Shown: positions 46,929 to 58,375, counted from the first letter of the stretch. The stretch is DNA of 64,000 bases from Riptortus pedestris (GCA_019009955.1 CM032231.1:107905001-107969000); one strand, 5' to 3'. Notes: generated by a model from the letters alone, not told the origin. A program made the numbers and translations.

Positions 46929-47052
46929 TTTTAGCAGATTTCCCTTAAGGTAAATCAGCTATTGAGGCCGTACTCATGACGCGATTTTCGAAAAATTTCT
47001 TCAAATGTCCATCGGTCCTACCCAGGAGATGACGAAAATGAGATCCGTTCAA

Positions 47053-47099
<47 letters not shown>

Positions 47100-47526
47100 G
47101 TCTGTTAACACTCTAGCGGTCACAATTGTTGTTTAATCGTCACCAAACTCAGTATTTAATCGTTTGATGTAAAAAAGAAGATGAAGTTCGTTAACGACTG
47201 AAATCGGACCAGTGGGAGGGGGGGTTTAGAAGGGAGGATTTTCGAAAATTCAAAATATCTCCGTTACTATACGTTATATCGAAAAAGTGTGTAAAACTAA
47301 TCTTATTGCAAATTAAATTTACTATAAATATTGTTATATACATTCTCTATCTTGAATATTAACCGAGATATTTGCATTTTTATTAAGTGTAACGGACGAG
47401 CTATGGTTCTCGCCGAAAGCCAGTTCGGCCGTTTCTGTAACTGATCGGCACTCTTATGGAGATTTCTCTATTGTATAACTTTACGTGGGAAATCTGCTGA
47501 GTTTACGCAGCCCCTGTGTGATGGAC
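46929..47526 (+). mobile_element. HINE, complete short copy
   Basis: TTTTAGCAGATTTCCCTTAA start, (TA)n 47057-47096, core, GGGAAATCTGCTGAG, hairpin ACGCAG/CTGTGT and GATGGAC. Confidence 0.92.
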
Positions 47527-47682
47527 TTTTTTCTATTAAACGTACATTGTAATGTGTTTACTGGAAATTACGCAAATAAATCAAAAGAAGTAGAAATGCA
47601 ACTACTAAACGATCTTGAAAATGCAATGTTTAAAAAACATGTATAAACAAAAAGTCCATACTTAGCAACTGCGTCAACTAAA

Positions 47683-47691
47683 CAACCGTGG
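47683..47691 (+). repeat. Target-site duplication of the 47.8 kb palindrome (left)
   Basis: CAACCGTGG, repeated at 47995-48003. Confidence 0.65.
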
Positions 47692-47734
47692 AGAGAGAAA
47701 AAAAATGTCCAATTCTTTACAATTTGTTTATTTC

Positions 47735-47774
47735 AGCGCTAAGCGCTTTCAAAGACTAATGTCTCCATCTTCAG
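47735..47774 (-). ncRNA. Hammerhead-like ribozyme motif (left arm, 47.8 kb)
   Basis: Mirror of the right-arm motif: CTGAAGA at 47774-47768, GAAA at 47750-47747, stem III AGCGC/GCGCT. Confidence 0.55.
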
Positions 47775-47865
47775 AGCTACTTGCATGCGCTCATTGGGAA
47801 AGACAGCAAGCGACCCTGTCTGGGTGTCGCTTGCTGTCTTTCCCAATGAGCGCATGCAAGTAGCT

Positions 47866-47906
47866 CTGAAGATGGAGACATTAGTCTTTGAAAGCGCTTA
47901 GCGCTG
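47866..47906 (+). ncRNA. Hammerhead-like ribozyme motif (right arm, 47.8 kb)
   Basis: CTGAAGA 47866-47872; stem II AGAC-ATTA-GTCT with two flanking G-U pairs; GAAA 47890-47893; perfect stem III AGCGC-TTA-GCGCT (47893-47905). The next base is G where cleavage requires A, C or U, so activity at this exact site is doubtful. Confidence 0.55.
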
Positions 47907-48003
47907 AAATAAACAAATTGTGAAGAATTGGACGTTTTTTTTTCTCTCTCTCCAAGTAAATATTCTTCACTTCTAACAAACACTGCCGTGGAAGCAACCG
48001 TGG

Positions 48004-48280
48004 CACTTGCTGAAATTTCTTCCAGATGACGTGCGTAATATTCTGTTCCCTATTCCTCCCATGATAATGACCAAAAAGAAAATTAAAGATCTTCGATATC
48101 GTGATTTTCCATTCAATCCCTTCACATTGTCAAACTGTATATAGCTACTGTTGTGGATCAGACGTTTCGTAGGTCATATGTTTTGTAGAAGATGGTTTAT
48201 TGCAACGTGAAAGAATTTATGAGAATAAAGAGGCTAATAAAAGAGGTTGTGGTATAAAGTAGAGTGTCTAAGCTAATAAA
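48004..48280. other. Short spacer
   Basis: Nothing recognised. Confidence 0.35.
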
Positions 48281-49126
48281 GTCCGTCACGCAGGGCCTAC
48301 GTAAACTAAGCAGATTTTCCACGGGAAGTTTTACAATAGAGAAATCTAATTACTGGTAACATTTACCACCGGGAATAAATACAAACGCTAAAGAGGAATA
48401 TTTCAATTAATTTTAATAAGCTCGCAACGGAAACAAACAGGTTGACCAACCTCTCAGAGCTGAACAGATAGGTAGACATAGTCTTCGCCCGAAAGAAAAA
48501 AAAATTACTGAAAAATATATCTGCAAATAACATATTAATTTTATTGAAAATTATTTATTATATCTAGTACTGTAGTTTATAATGAATCAGAATAATTTTT
48601 ACCCCAATCATTCAAATTTTAGTAAAGAAGGAGAGGGAGGGTCAATAGAACGTATTTGCATGTATCTCCAAAAGTAATAGCTCACACCAGTCTCTACACC
48701 AATTTCTGGAGGGCCGAACACTTACGGAAACAGTTTCCTTCCAAGAAAAACCACAATAGCCGATCTCATGTCCGTTATCCACACACTTAATAAAAATGCA
48801 AATATCTCGGTTAATATTCAAGATAGAGAATAAATATATATAACAATATTTATAGTAAATTTAATCTGCAATAAGATTAGTGTGATACAAGTTTTCGATC
48901 CTACGAATAGTAACGAAGATATTTCGAAAATCCTCTCTAACCCCCCCCCCACCTTCCACTGGTCAAATTTCAGCTAGAGCGTTAACAGACAAATATATAC
49001 ATACATTTATATAATTTTGAACGGACCTCATTTTCGTCATCTCCTGGATAGGATCGATGGACATTTGAAGAAAATTTTCGAAAATCGCGTCATGAGTACG
49101 ACCTCAATAGCAGATTTCCCTTCAGG
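48281..49126 (-). mobile_element. HINE, long form, decayed 5' end
   Basis: GTCCGTCACGCAGGGCC start, long segment with AAATATATCTGCAAATAAC, core with a C-rich run near 48945, a very short TA tract (48994-49013), and CAGATTTCCCTTCAGG instead of the full palindrome. Part of the block before the microsatellite is deleted. Confidence 0.88.
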
Positions 49127-49436
49127 ACAAACGTAACAAATACTAAGAGGCGTTAAACGTAAAATGGGAGATATAAACTTCGCGTTATTGTTGTCGCTAA
49201 GATTTGTAGTAGCCGACACGGGTTCGTGATCCAATAGTTAAGCAGCAACCGTAATTTTAGCATACAACTCCCGTTAAGAAAGTATTGAGTTGCTTCTAGT
49301 AAATTGATAAACGTCTTCATACCCTGAGGTTGTAGCTGCCAGGGAACTGAAAGTCGGAAATGGTTACATTAGCAATCCGAACTTCAGGAAACAATTACCA
49401 TTGTTGAAGTGTAGCTTGTAGAAACGACAGCAGCGT
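49127..49436. other. Spacer
   Basis: Nothing recognised. Confidence 0.35.
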
Positions 49437-49640
49437 CCTAACTCTGGCGTTGGTCTTTCATCTCGCATGATGAAACCTGGAGTGGCGAGTTCAATTACCG
49501 TATGGGCAATAGGAATTTATATAGTAAAGAACTGATTAAATAAAATCCTTAGGCTCAGCCTGGCTAGAAAAGGGTAGTAACCTGTAGATACATAGTATAG
49601 TCCCAGTTAGCCATAGTAGCAAAAAGTGGACGTTAATAAT
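49437..49640 (+). mobile_element. tRNA-derived SINE
   Basis: GCGTTGGTCTTTCATCTCGC, GTGGCGAGTTCAATTACCG (B box altered), GCCTGGCTAGAAAAGGG, GTGGACGTTAATAATAAAG tail. Confidence 0.85.
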
Positions 49641-49732
49641 AAAGAAATAACCTGGTGTTGATGGAATTAAAAACTTCATGTAACTCTTAGTTTCATGTGT
49701 AATTCTTAGTCCAATAGTTAAATTATGGGGCT

Positions 49733-49947
49733 CAGGTTGGCTATGGAGGTTTAGAGGTAGGTCTTAATCTCACTTGGTGAACTTTGTGTCGGGATTTCGA
49801 TTCACAATTGGACGTGAGGAATCTATTCAGTGAAGAACTCATTAAATGGAATTCTTAGTCCCACCCGGGCTAGGAAAAGGTGGTAACCAGTAGATAACCC
49901 GTCCCAACTCGCCTTAATAGTACAATGTGGAGGTTAACAAATAGCAT
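49733..49947 (+). mobile_element. tRNA-derived SINE, second copy in tandem
   Basis: TAGGTCTTAATCTCACTTGG, GATTTCGATTCACAATTGG (B box altered), AGTGAAGAACTCATTAAATG, GGCTAGGAAAAGGTGGTAAC, ATGTGGAGGTTAACAAATAG. About 95 bp downstream of the previous SINE, same strand. Confidence 0.85.
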
Positions 49948-49983
49948 TGAAATTGTTTACATCCTGGAATGGACTCGCATCTC

Positions 49984-51339
49984 TTTTAGCAGGTTTCCCC
50001 TAAGGGAAATCAGCCACTGAGGTCGTACTCATGCGATTTTCGTAACATTTCTTCAAATGTCCATCGATTCTACCCAGGAGATGACGAAAATGAGGCCCGT
50101 TCAAAATTTTATATGTATATTTGTCTTTTACCGCTATAGCGGTCGTTATTTTTGTGTTACCGTTACCAAACTCAATATTTAAACGTTTTATGTAAAAAGA
50201 CAGATCAAGTTCGTTAGTGGCGGAAATCAGGCCAGTGGCAGGGGATTTTCGAAAATTTGAAATATCTCCGTTACCATAAGTCGTATCAAACAATTGTATA
50301 AAACCAATCTTATTGCAAATTACATTTACTATAAATATTGTTATATACATTTATTCCCTATCTTGAATATTAACAGAGATATTTGCATTTTACAGTCTTC
50401 AGCATTCAGCGAACCCCCACTTCTGCTCATGTTACATAAACAATACTCGGTTATGTAATAAATCACATTATTCGAAGCTTAAATACCATTAATTGTTTTC
50501 AAGAGACCTTTATTATACGAGATAAATGCAAATATGTTATCGTACCTCCCCTCTTCTTAAGTTCTTGGACTACTAAAATTTGATTGATAAACATTATTCT
50601 GATCCATTATAAATTACAAAACTAGAGATATAGTAAGTAGTTTTGAATAAAATTAATACGTTATATTATGATATATTTCCGTAATTTGTTGATTGATTTA
50701 TCACTTCCTACACAAGTAGTAAATATTTCTTTTATTATTATTATTTATATATTTTATTTATCTATTTATTTTTCATAATTAATATTGTGCCTTCGGAATT
50801 GATTGATGATTTAGAATAATTGTCTCTTTATTTTGTCTATTATTATACCGATAATTTTTATTTCATTTAGTTTTTATTATATTTTTATTTTTGTTTTTAT
50901 TAATTTAAGATTACTTATGTATCAAATTTGAAGATCACCCAATGTAGAGTAAGCTATTTTAACTATAATGTAATTCATTGTTTATTTATTCTATCAATCA
51001 AAAATATTATTGTATTATTTTAGAGAAGTATTGTATCTGTCTATGTGTTCTATTTTTTTTTTTTTTTTGTGAAAATTCGGACCCCTGTAAATAGTTTATA
51101 CTTAAATACAAAATTTTTATCTATCTATATATTTCCGAAATTGTTTTTCTTTCCTGTGAGAAGTTATTACACCTGTTTGTTTACGTTTCAGTGCTTCCCG
51201 TCTGGAGGTTTCTTATTATCCCTTGTGTTTCTTCACTTGATGAAGACGGTGCTATTGCGTTACCAGTATGTTGATTTATCTATTGTTAAACATCACGGGG
51301 GGAAATCTGCTTAGTTCCCGCAGCCCCTGCGTGACGGAC
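49984..51339 (+). mobile_element. HINE, long form, carrying a roughly 440-bp insertion
   Basis: 5' end TTTTAGCAGGTTTCCCCTAA; minimal TA tract near 50109; core and long segment to about 50686; then foreign AT-rich DNA; then the long segment resumes at about 51143 (TTCCTGTGAGAAGTTATTAC, CTGTTTGTTTACG) and ends with hairpin CCCGCAG-CCC-CTGCGTGACGGAC. Confidence 0.87.
50687..51126. mobile_element. Unidentified insertion in HINE with 11-16 bp target duplication
   Basis: Flanked by ATATATTTCCGTAATT (50671-50686) and ATATATTTCCGAAATT (51127-51142). Interior is AT-rich with a T17 run near 51052 and no recognisable ends or frame. A duplication of this length suggests retroposition. Confidence 0.55.
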
Positions 51340-51652
51340 TTTTTTTCCTATGACGTTAGCCGAGTTCTAATTATCGAAGATGTGTTAGGAATGTACAATG
51401 TGATTTAGGAGGGAAGCCAGATTAATCTGCTAAAGGGTTTGTCCAGTGTGTTCAGTGACGATAGCCCGGACAATATATGTGTGTGGTTGCTGTCAGTTAG
51501 TGAGCAGTGATGATTATTCAGTGGCTTAGCTAGACAACCTATCTCATTCATTATACCATTCACTTACCCCTTCCTGATTAAACAGAACGTTTAAATGCAC
51601 TCGAGCGCATTTGGGCTGCATTCATTGCTGAAAAAAAAAAAACGCAATTCGA
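51340..51652. other. Spacer
   Basis: Nothing recognised. Confidence 0.35.
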
Positions 51653-51757
51653 TTTTAGCAGATTTCCCTTAAGGGAAATCAGCTATTGAGGTCGTACTCA
51701 TGAAACGTTTCCTCAATGTCCGTCGATCCAACCAAAGAGATGACGAAAATGAGGTAC
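51653..51757 (+). mobile_element. HINE 5' fragment
   Basis: TTTTAGCAGATTTCCCTTAA to GATGACGAAAATGAGGTACG, with the CGCGATTTTCG phrase deleted; stops at the microsatellite position. Confidence 0.85.
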
Positions 51758-52021
51758 GAAAACTGGTTTCAGATAATATGTAACATTAGTTCGAAATTCA
51801 AAATACATAACCTTGAGAATCACATTATAAAGGAATTTTAAAAAAACGGCGATCTGATTTTTTTTTAAAAAATAAAGGAGTTAAAAGACAGATTGTCGGT
51901 TTAAACCAGTGCTTAAGAAAGACGGTTTAATTAAATAAATAAATTAAAGGATTACTGGCCAAAGACTAAAGTATTAATTCAGTTAGCTTTAGGGCTGTTT
52001 CATGCTTATCTGTGAACCGTG
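51758..52021. other. Short spacer
   Basis: Nothing recognised. Confidence 0.35.
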
Positions 52022-52138
52022 TTTGAGCAGATTCATCAGAAATCAGCTATTGAAGTCATACTCACGACGCAATTTTCGACAAATTTCCTCAAGTGTACAT
52101 CGATCCTAGCCAGGAGATGACGAAAATATTGCCCAAAA

Positions 52139-52200
<62 letters not shown>

Positions 52201-52699
52201 CTGTTAACGCTCTAGCGGTCGCAATTTTTGTTTGATCGTTACCAAACTCAATATTTAATCGTTTTATTAAAAAAAAGATCAAGTGCGTTAATGGGAGAAA
52301 TCGAATTAAAAGGAGGGGGTTTTGGAGGAATTTTGAAAATTTAAAATAACTCCTTTATTATCTGTCTAATCTAAAAAACTCATCACGCGATTTTCGAAAA
52401 AGAGCATATAACCAATCTTATTGCAAATACAATGTTCTATACACATAGTTATAATTGTTTTGTTTTTTCAATATCTTGATTATTAACCGAAATATATGCA
52501 TTTTTTAGTTTTTGGCCTTTAGTAAAATCCCGTTCCTACTAATGTCAAATTAACAATATGCTCTTATATTATAAAGCACTTTGTTTGAATCCTAAATACC
52601 AAATACTCTTCTCATTTAACTTATAAGTTTTGAGATAAATGCAAATACGTGACGCACTTGGGAAATCTGCTCATCTAACGCAGCCACTGTGTGACGGAC
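52022..52699 (+). mobile_element. HINE, diverged copy
   Basis: Decayed start (TTTGAGCAGATTCATCAG), GATGACGAAAATATTGCCC, (TA)n 52143-52197, core, and GGGAAATCTGCTCATC with hairpin ACGCAG/CTGTGT and GACGGAC. The phrase CGCGATTTTCGAAAAAG recurs out of place at 52386, suggesting an internal rearrangement. Confidence 0.85.
52143..52197. repeat. (TA)n microsatellite inside HINE
   Basis: About 27 TA units. Confidence 0.95.
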
Positions 52700-53778
52700 A
52701 TTTTCATAGGTTGTCTTATCAGGAGGTTGGCAGGAGCAGTAAATTAGTCCGTGTAGCAATTTGATCTCTATTGAAAAAAAGTGAAATTATTGTGTCCATG
52801 ACGAGTACTTGGAGACTTTACTTTGAATAGCATAGCATAAATTAAGTCCGAAGCAAATAAACAGTATTGCATTCAGAGCTCACCACTCTTCAATATCAAT
52901 AACATAATTAATTCATTTACTGAATAAAACTAATCAAATTAAAATTAAAATTTCAAGTAGCTTTTGTACAAACAAAAGTATAATTTTTGTTTTTGTAAAA
53001 GTAAGAACGTCATATTAAAGTAAATAATTAAATTTATTATTTCAGGATAAAATGTTGTAATAGAATATATGATTGAGGCATTTAATTCTGTTTTTTTTTG
53101 TTTACTGTTTTTTTTTTCTATTTTCTAATAAGTGAATGTTCTCTTTCATTTTTGTTTAGTATTATTTATTTCTTTACGGATTATTTGAACGTTTTGAAAA
53201 TTGAAGGTGTGTTTCTTGGAGATGGAATGATTCCTCAAGGCAGCTTTATTTTCGTTATTGTCAATACTTTTTACCATTACCTAATTATTGCTTTTAACCC
53301 CCAGCTGCGAGGATTCATTTAGGCTTTTATATACAACACATGTTTCATTTATTAGTCCTAGAACGCAGTAATTGCTAACTTTATGTCACAAAGGGTCTTA
53401 CCGAATTATTTCAAACATCTTTTTTGAATACCGCGTACAATATATACGCTCTACGAAATATATTTAGGAATAATGAAATAAAAGTGGAGGAATGCAGACG
53501 AAACGAAATAATAAAATCAGTTCCACAAAAAATAAATAAATGAGACAATGAAATAGCAAGTCTCAAAGCTTTGACGATTTTCCTCTCCATAAGGCCACAC
53601 GAATTTAAAATTAGCCTTCCTCGCAATATTCAATTTAGTATAATGTAATTCCAACAAATCTTTATTCCAATATATTCAAATCATTCTAGGTAAAAAGAGA
53701 AAAGCAAACGCAAAAACAACAATATCGTGGAGGCATAAATTAAATAATCAACACTTCAGTCAGTAAGGGCTTCACAAA
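52700..53778. other. AT-rich spacer
   Basis: A + frame (53098-53322) rich in Phe/Tyr and a minus frame (53411-53626) are both without recognised domains. Nothing supported. Confidence 0.35.
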
Positions 53779-53844
<66 letters not shown>

Positions 53845-54292
53845 CTGTTAACGCTCTAGAGGTCGCAATTTTTGTTTGATCGTTACCAAACTCGACATTT
53901 AATCATTTTATGTAAAAAGAAAGATCAAGTTCGTTAATAGCTGAAATCGGACCAGTAGGAGGGGGGGTTTAGAGGGAGGATTTTTGAAAATTCAAAATAT
54001 CTCCGTTATTATGGGTCAGATCGAAAAATCGTATTGAATCAATCTTATTGTAAATTATTATTTATTCTCTATCTTGAATATTAACCGAGATATTTGCATT
54101 TGTAATCTGTTTATGATGGGCTATGTTCGGGACGTTCCGCCGAGAGCTCTGGCGGCCGTTTTCATAACTACTCGTCTTTCTTGAAAAGATTTAGAGATAC
54201 CTTACTACAACAGTTGTTATTAGGCAGATTTATCTACTGTATAACTTCACGTGGGAAATCTGCTTAGTTTACGCAGCACCTGCGTGACGGAC
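53779..54292 (+). mobile_element. HINE, 5'-truncated at the microsatellite
   Basis: Begins with (TA)n 53782-53840, then TTTGTCTGTTAACGCTC, core, and intact 3' end ACGCAG-CAC-CTGCGTGACGGAC. Confidence 0.9.
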
Positions 54293-54517
54293 TTTTTAAA
54301 TAAATTTTAGGCAGTCGTCATTTGTTAAGTAACACGATAGTTTGAAGAAAACGTACTTGAGTAGGGTTAGCGGTTTAAGCAAAGCTAAAAACAAATAAAA
54401 GTCCATCACGCAGGGGCTGCGTAAACTAAGCAGATTTTCAAGTGCTGGTAAGGTAGACCTGTTGATCTTATCCTGCTGCGTGTTCTGAATGAAAACAATA
54501 AAATACGAATCACTCGT

Positions 54518-55645
54518 TTAACCCTCCGTCGGGCGCGTGATCTCTCAGATACACGGTTTCTAGAAAAATATTTGCCACTCCTCCTAGCAGAGAGTGGTGG
54601 TGCAGTGCTTCGAGTTATGTGGCTTAGAGGTCCTCTCCTAAAGGTCAGTAGTGTCACTGCGTTTGATGGAGTCGTGTGTTTCACCTGTCATTCAGTTTAA
54701 TCTCCTAGATACCACACGCCCGATCTCGTAAGTTTTTTTGAAATCTGTATTTCATAAATATATACATCAATTAACTTTCTCTTTATTGAATGTAATTATA
54801 TAAACCAATTTTTCTATTATTTTGCTCATACATGAGCTTTCAGAAGAACTTATTCAAGAAAATACTGTATGACGCAGTGACAACAGTAGACGTTTACCAA
54901 CCGAACTAGGGACGAAACTTGACGAGTACAGAGACTCATTGGACCATACATTGAACTCAAGTAAGAAGTAAGTACAGAATAAAAAAAGTCCCTCCACTAC
55001 AACGAACTAAAGCAAATGATGTGAACCGAGCAAAACTGAAAAGAAATGTAGGTTTACTCATTATTCTTGTGAGATTTGTAAAGCAAAATTTGTTTACAAC
55101 ATAGTTCCACGCCTTGTCCTAATTGTAATGCAGCTCAAGCAAAAGAGATAATAATTAAACTGGTATTTTTAAAAGGATTGGTACATGAAAATTTAGATGA
55201 TCTTTTATAAGTCTTATCTAAAAGTGATGTCGTGCTACTTATTTTTGAATGAAGTTATATTTAGATATTTTGTTTATATTGTTCACAAACTGAAATGAAT
55301 TATGAATAATTAAGACATGTGCATTTAAACTATTTCTTTTGGTATTTGTATGTTTTAATTATATTTTAAAAATTATCGTCCACGGTTTTAATAACAATGA
55401 ATCTATAACCAACTTGGTTATATTATCTACCATGATTTTTTTTATTATAGTACGTGTCAATTTTGAAAATTGTTTACTTCTTTCAAACAAATACTTCCTC
55501 AGATATGATTTCTAATTACACACTGAACATTTTAGTGCAAAATATATATTAAAAAACTGTATTTCCGTAAAAACGGTTGAGGATGATCTCTGAGATACAC
55601 GCGCCCGAAGACGGAATATTCTTGACGCGCCCGACCGAGGGTTAA
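54518..55645 (+). mobile_element. Non-autonomous piggyBac element (1120 bp) with TTAA duplication
   Basis: TTAA at 54518-54521 and 55642-55645. Ends CCCTCCGTCGGGCGCGTG and, on the other strand, CCCTCGGTCGGGCGCGTC. Internal subterminal copies ATCTCTCAGATACACG (54541) and ATCTCTGAGATACACGC (55590) flank the body. Most of the transposase is deleted. Confidence 0.9.
55030..55110 (+). pseudogene. piggyBac transposase C-terminal cysteine-rich remnant
   Basis: One frame reads EKKCRFTHYSCEICKAKF, a CxxC-type knuckle like the C-terminal DNA-binding end of piggyBac transposases; the next frame gives CPNCN shortly after. It lies in the 3' half of the element, where that domain belongs. Confidence 0.55.
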
Positions 55646-55870
55646 TATATGACTTACCAAAAAATGCATAGAAAAACAATCGTAGAGCATCAATAGTTTA
55701 ACAACATTGGTTCTATAAACATTTACGATCCAATTTGAAATTAGGGTGATATCTTGAGTTCTAGAATTTTCCTCCTCCCTCTAAACACCCTTTATTCCTG
55801 GTCCCATTTTAGCCAATAAATAATATGATTTTTTTTTATGACTGAAACACTTAAATATTGAGTATGGTAT

Positions 55871-56440
55871 ACGCCAAATAGACATAATATGCAATAAGAT
55901 TGGTTATGTATAATTTTTCGATCCGACGTATAATTTCGGAGATATTTGTAATTCTCAAATTTCCCCTTCTTAACCCCCCTCCCCCGGTCCGATTTCAGCC
56001 GTAAAAAACAATAATAAAGGTCTCTTGAAACCAATATTTGGTATTTAAGCTTCGAATAAAGTGGTTTATTATTTAACAGAGAATTGTTTATGTAACAAGA
56101 GTACGAGTATAAGTGGTTCGCTGAAGGCTGGAAGCTGAAAAATAATAATATATCGATTAATATTCAAGATAGAAAATAAATGTATATAAGAGTATATAGT
56201 ACATTATATTTGCAATAAGATTTGGCTTTATACAAGTTTTCGATACAACTTACAATAACGAAGATATTTCGAATATTCGAAAACCCCACCCCCGGTCCGA
56301 TTTCAGCCATTAACGAACTTGATCTTTATTTCTACATAAAACGTTTAAATATCGAGTTTGGTAACGATCAATCAAAAATAACGATCGCTGGAATTATTTT
56401 TGGTAGTTTTGTTTTTAGCAGATTTCCCTTAGAGTCTCCT
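55871..56440 (-). mobile_element. Mosaic of HINE interior fragments
   Basis: 55895-56005 repeats the core (GCAATAAGATTGGTTATG, TTTTTCGATCCGACGTATAA, CCCGGTCCGATTTCAGCCG). 56005-56170 is long-form segment (CTCTTGAAACCAATATTTGG, GTATTTAAGCTTCGAATAAA). 56200-56385 is core again. TTTTAGCAGATTTCCCTTAG at about 56415 is an opposite-strand 5' tip. Confidence 0.7.
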
Positions 56441-56960
56441 AAAAAAATATAATAATGGAAAGGGACAGATATAAGTGGATAGATAAAAAAAAACAATAAA
56501 TTATAGTCCATTAGTAAATGCAATACAAAGAAAATAGAATTGTGGAATTGTAGTTTTATGGTAAACTCTGCTCCAGAATTATGGAGTTATGGTCCTGTTT
56601 ACCTGGCTAATAAATGGATATGTATTTAAATTAGGTCCGAAGCTCTCAGTTGCCATTATCGACCCTATGACATTCTGTAATGTCCAACAATGAATCTGAA
56701 CTACAATTCATCTCTCTGCAGTAAACTCTAACTATTGTCTGCAATGCCAGACAATTTATTACATTAGTCATTTTTATTTGCTGTGCAACATGACGTTCTC
56801 TAATAGTTGTTGGGAATTGTTTTTATACACTCTCCTGACACGTTTTCAAGTGCAAGATGATTGGTTTAAAAGATTACAAATCCTGTACGCAGTTTAAATG
56901 TTAATTAATAATTTAATGTAACAGCTGAATTAAGTAAAAATTAAAAATAAAGGAAAAAAA
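56441..56960. other. AT-rich spacer
   Basis: Nothing recognised. Confidence 0.35.
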
Positions 56961-57579
56961 GTCCGTCACGCAGGGGCTGCGTAAACAAAACAGATTTCCC
57001 AGGTGAAGTTTTACAATAGAGTAACCTGCCAAATAGTAACAGTAGTAGTATGGAATCCTAAACCTATTCACGAGCGAGGAATAGTTACGGAAACGGCCGC
57101 ACTAGCTTTCGGCGGAATGTCCCGAACATTGCCGACTACACACACAATACAAATACAAATATCTCGGTTAATATTAAAGATAGCATAATAATTATATAGA
57201 ACAATACATACAGTAAATTTAATTTGCAATAAGATTGGTTCTATACAATTTTTCGATCCGACGCATAATAACAGAGATATTTTGAATTTTCAAAGATCCC
57301 CTCTATACCCCCCTCCCACTAGTCCGATTTCAGCCATTAACGAACTTGATCTTTCTTTTTACATGAAACGCTTGAATATGAAGTTTGGTGACGATTAAAC
57401 AAAAATTGCGACCGCTAGAGTGTTAACAGACAAATATATATATATAGATAGATAGTTTTGAACGGACCTCATTTTTGTCATCTCCTAGGTAGGATCGATG
57501 GACATTTAAGGAAATTTTTCAAAACTCGCGTCATGAGTACGACCTCAGTAGCTGATTTCCCTGAAGGGAAATCTGCTAA
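56961..57579 (-). mobile_element. HINE, complete short copy
   Basis: GTCCGTCACGCAGGGGCTGC start, minimal (TA)4-(GATA)n tract at 57435-57454, and GATTTCCCTGAAGGGAAATC TGCTAA end. Carries AACGGCCGCACTAGC, the short-form marker. Confidence 0.92.
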
Positions 57580-57877
57580 AAACAAGTAATGAAGAAAACT
57601 TTTTGGCACAGCATACCCGCTTACTTTGAAAATTGTCGGCTCCTTTTACGGCTAAAAAAAAGGTTAAGATGCAAATGGAAATGCATAAACAACAATTTAA
57701 AGGCTGGAAATTTAAACTTATATGAACGAAACCTACTGTGAGTTTCTTAGATAATGTAATCTCGTTGAGCAACACAAACACAATTTTGAGGGGGGGAGGG
57801 GATAGTAATTTTTCTTATAGAGGTATTGTAATAAAATAGTTTCGTCGCCCTATTCATAGGTTTTTTTCCGAGGGTAA
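57580..57877. other. Short spacer
   Basis: A minus-strand frame (57545-57781) partly overlaps the HINE and is incidental. Nothing recognised. Confidence 0.35.
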
Positions 57878-58165
57878 CAACAATAAAACAGAATTTAACT
57901 AATAAATGAAAAATAAAATAAAAGTATCTGTGGAATTCTCATTATTAGTTCGACGAAAATCTCTACCGTATATACATCCTCGAAAAATTGTAAATATGTA
58001 CTGCATATCTAATCTATGACGGAAAATAAAACATTAAAACCTCGAATAAGTTTTAAAATAATTTTTATTTCTCTAATAGTTTCGCGTCCACATGACGCCT
58101 CATCAGGAGAAATTCTACTACAAAATGACAACTAAACTAATGGCTACATAGTTCTATAGGACCTT
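57878..58165 (-). mobile_element. Penelope-like terminal segment with hammerhead, copy 1
   Basis: Shares with 59843-60075 the ordered phrases AAACAGAATTT, AAATAAAATAAAAGTAT, GTGGAATTCTCATTATT, TATATACATCCTCGAAAAA and AAAACCTC. On the minus strand the hammerhead core lies upstream of them, as at Penelope ends. Confidence 0.55.
58069..58106 (-). ncRNA. Well-formed hammerhead-like ribozyme motif
   Basis: On the minus strand: CTGATGA (58106-58100), stem II GCGTC-ATGTG-GACGC (5 perfect pairs), GAAA (58083-58080), then CTATTAG as a short stem III (CU/AG). The strongest core and stem II in the window. The U expected before the cleavage base appears mutated to A (the related copy at 60.06 kb keeps ACTAGTAGT). 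Confidence 0.62.
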
Positions 58166-58375
58166 CTATTAACCGTGCCAGCTAGAACAGGGACAAGAAT
58201 GTATGGTGGGTCAAACCAGCTGATTTTTATCGATACGTTACGAAATAAAAATATATCGATTATCCCTAATGAAGTGTAATCTAATAGCAAATGAGAAATT
58301 TATAATCGGCCAACTAACATTTTGAAAATTCTAGAAAATTCAAGAATATATAAATCGCACGTTTTACTTCTGGTA

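Larger units (their letters stand above)
47692..47994. mobile_element. Penelope-like head-to-head remnant forming a near-perfect 124-bp-arm palindrome
   Basis: Arms about 47690-47813 and 47826-47955, differing at only a few positions, with a loop of about 12 bases. The right side continues about 39 nt beyond the arm to the duplication CAACCGTGG, reproducing the one-sided extension of the 24.7 kb element. Both arms contain hammerhead cores. The centre pairs AGCAAGCGAC with GTCGCTTGCT. Confidence 0.82.
54401..55870 (-). mobile_element. HINE (diverged) split by a piggyBac element
   Basis: Hairpin end GTCCATCACGCAGGGGCTGC at 54401. After removing 54522-55645, GAAAACAATAAAATACGAATC ACTCG joins TTAATATATGAC and the following ATCCAATTTGAAATTAGGG core phrases, co-linear with other long-form copies. 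It stops near AATATTGAGTATGGTATACG, short of the microsatellite. Confidence 0.65.
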
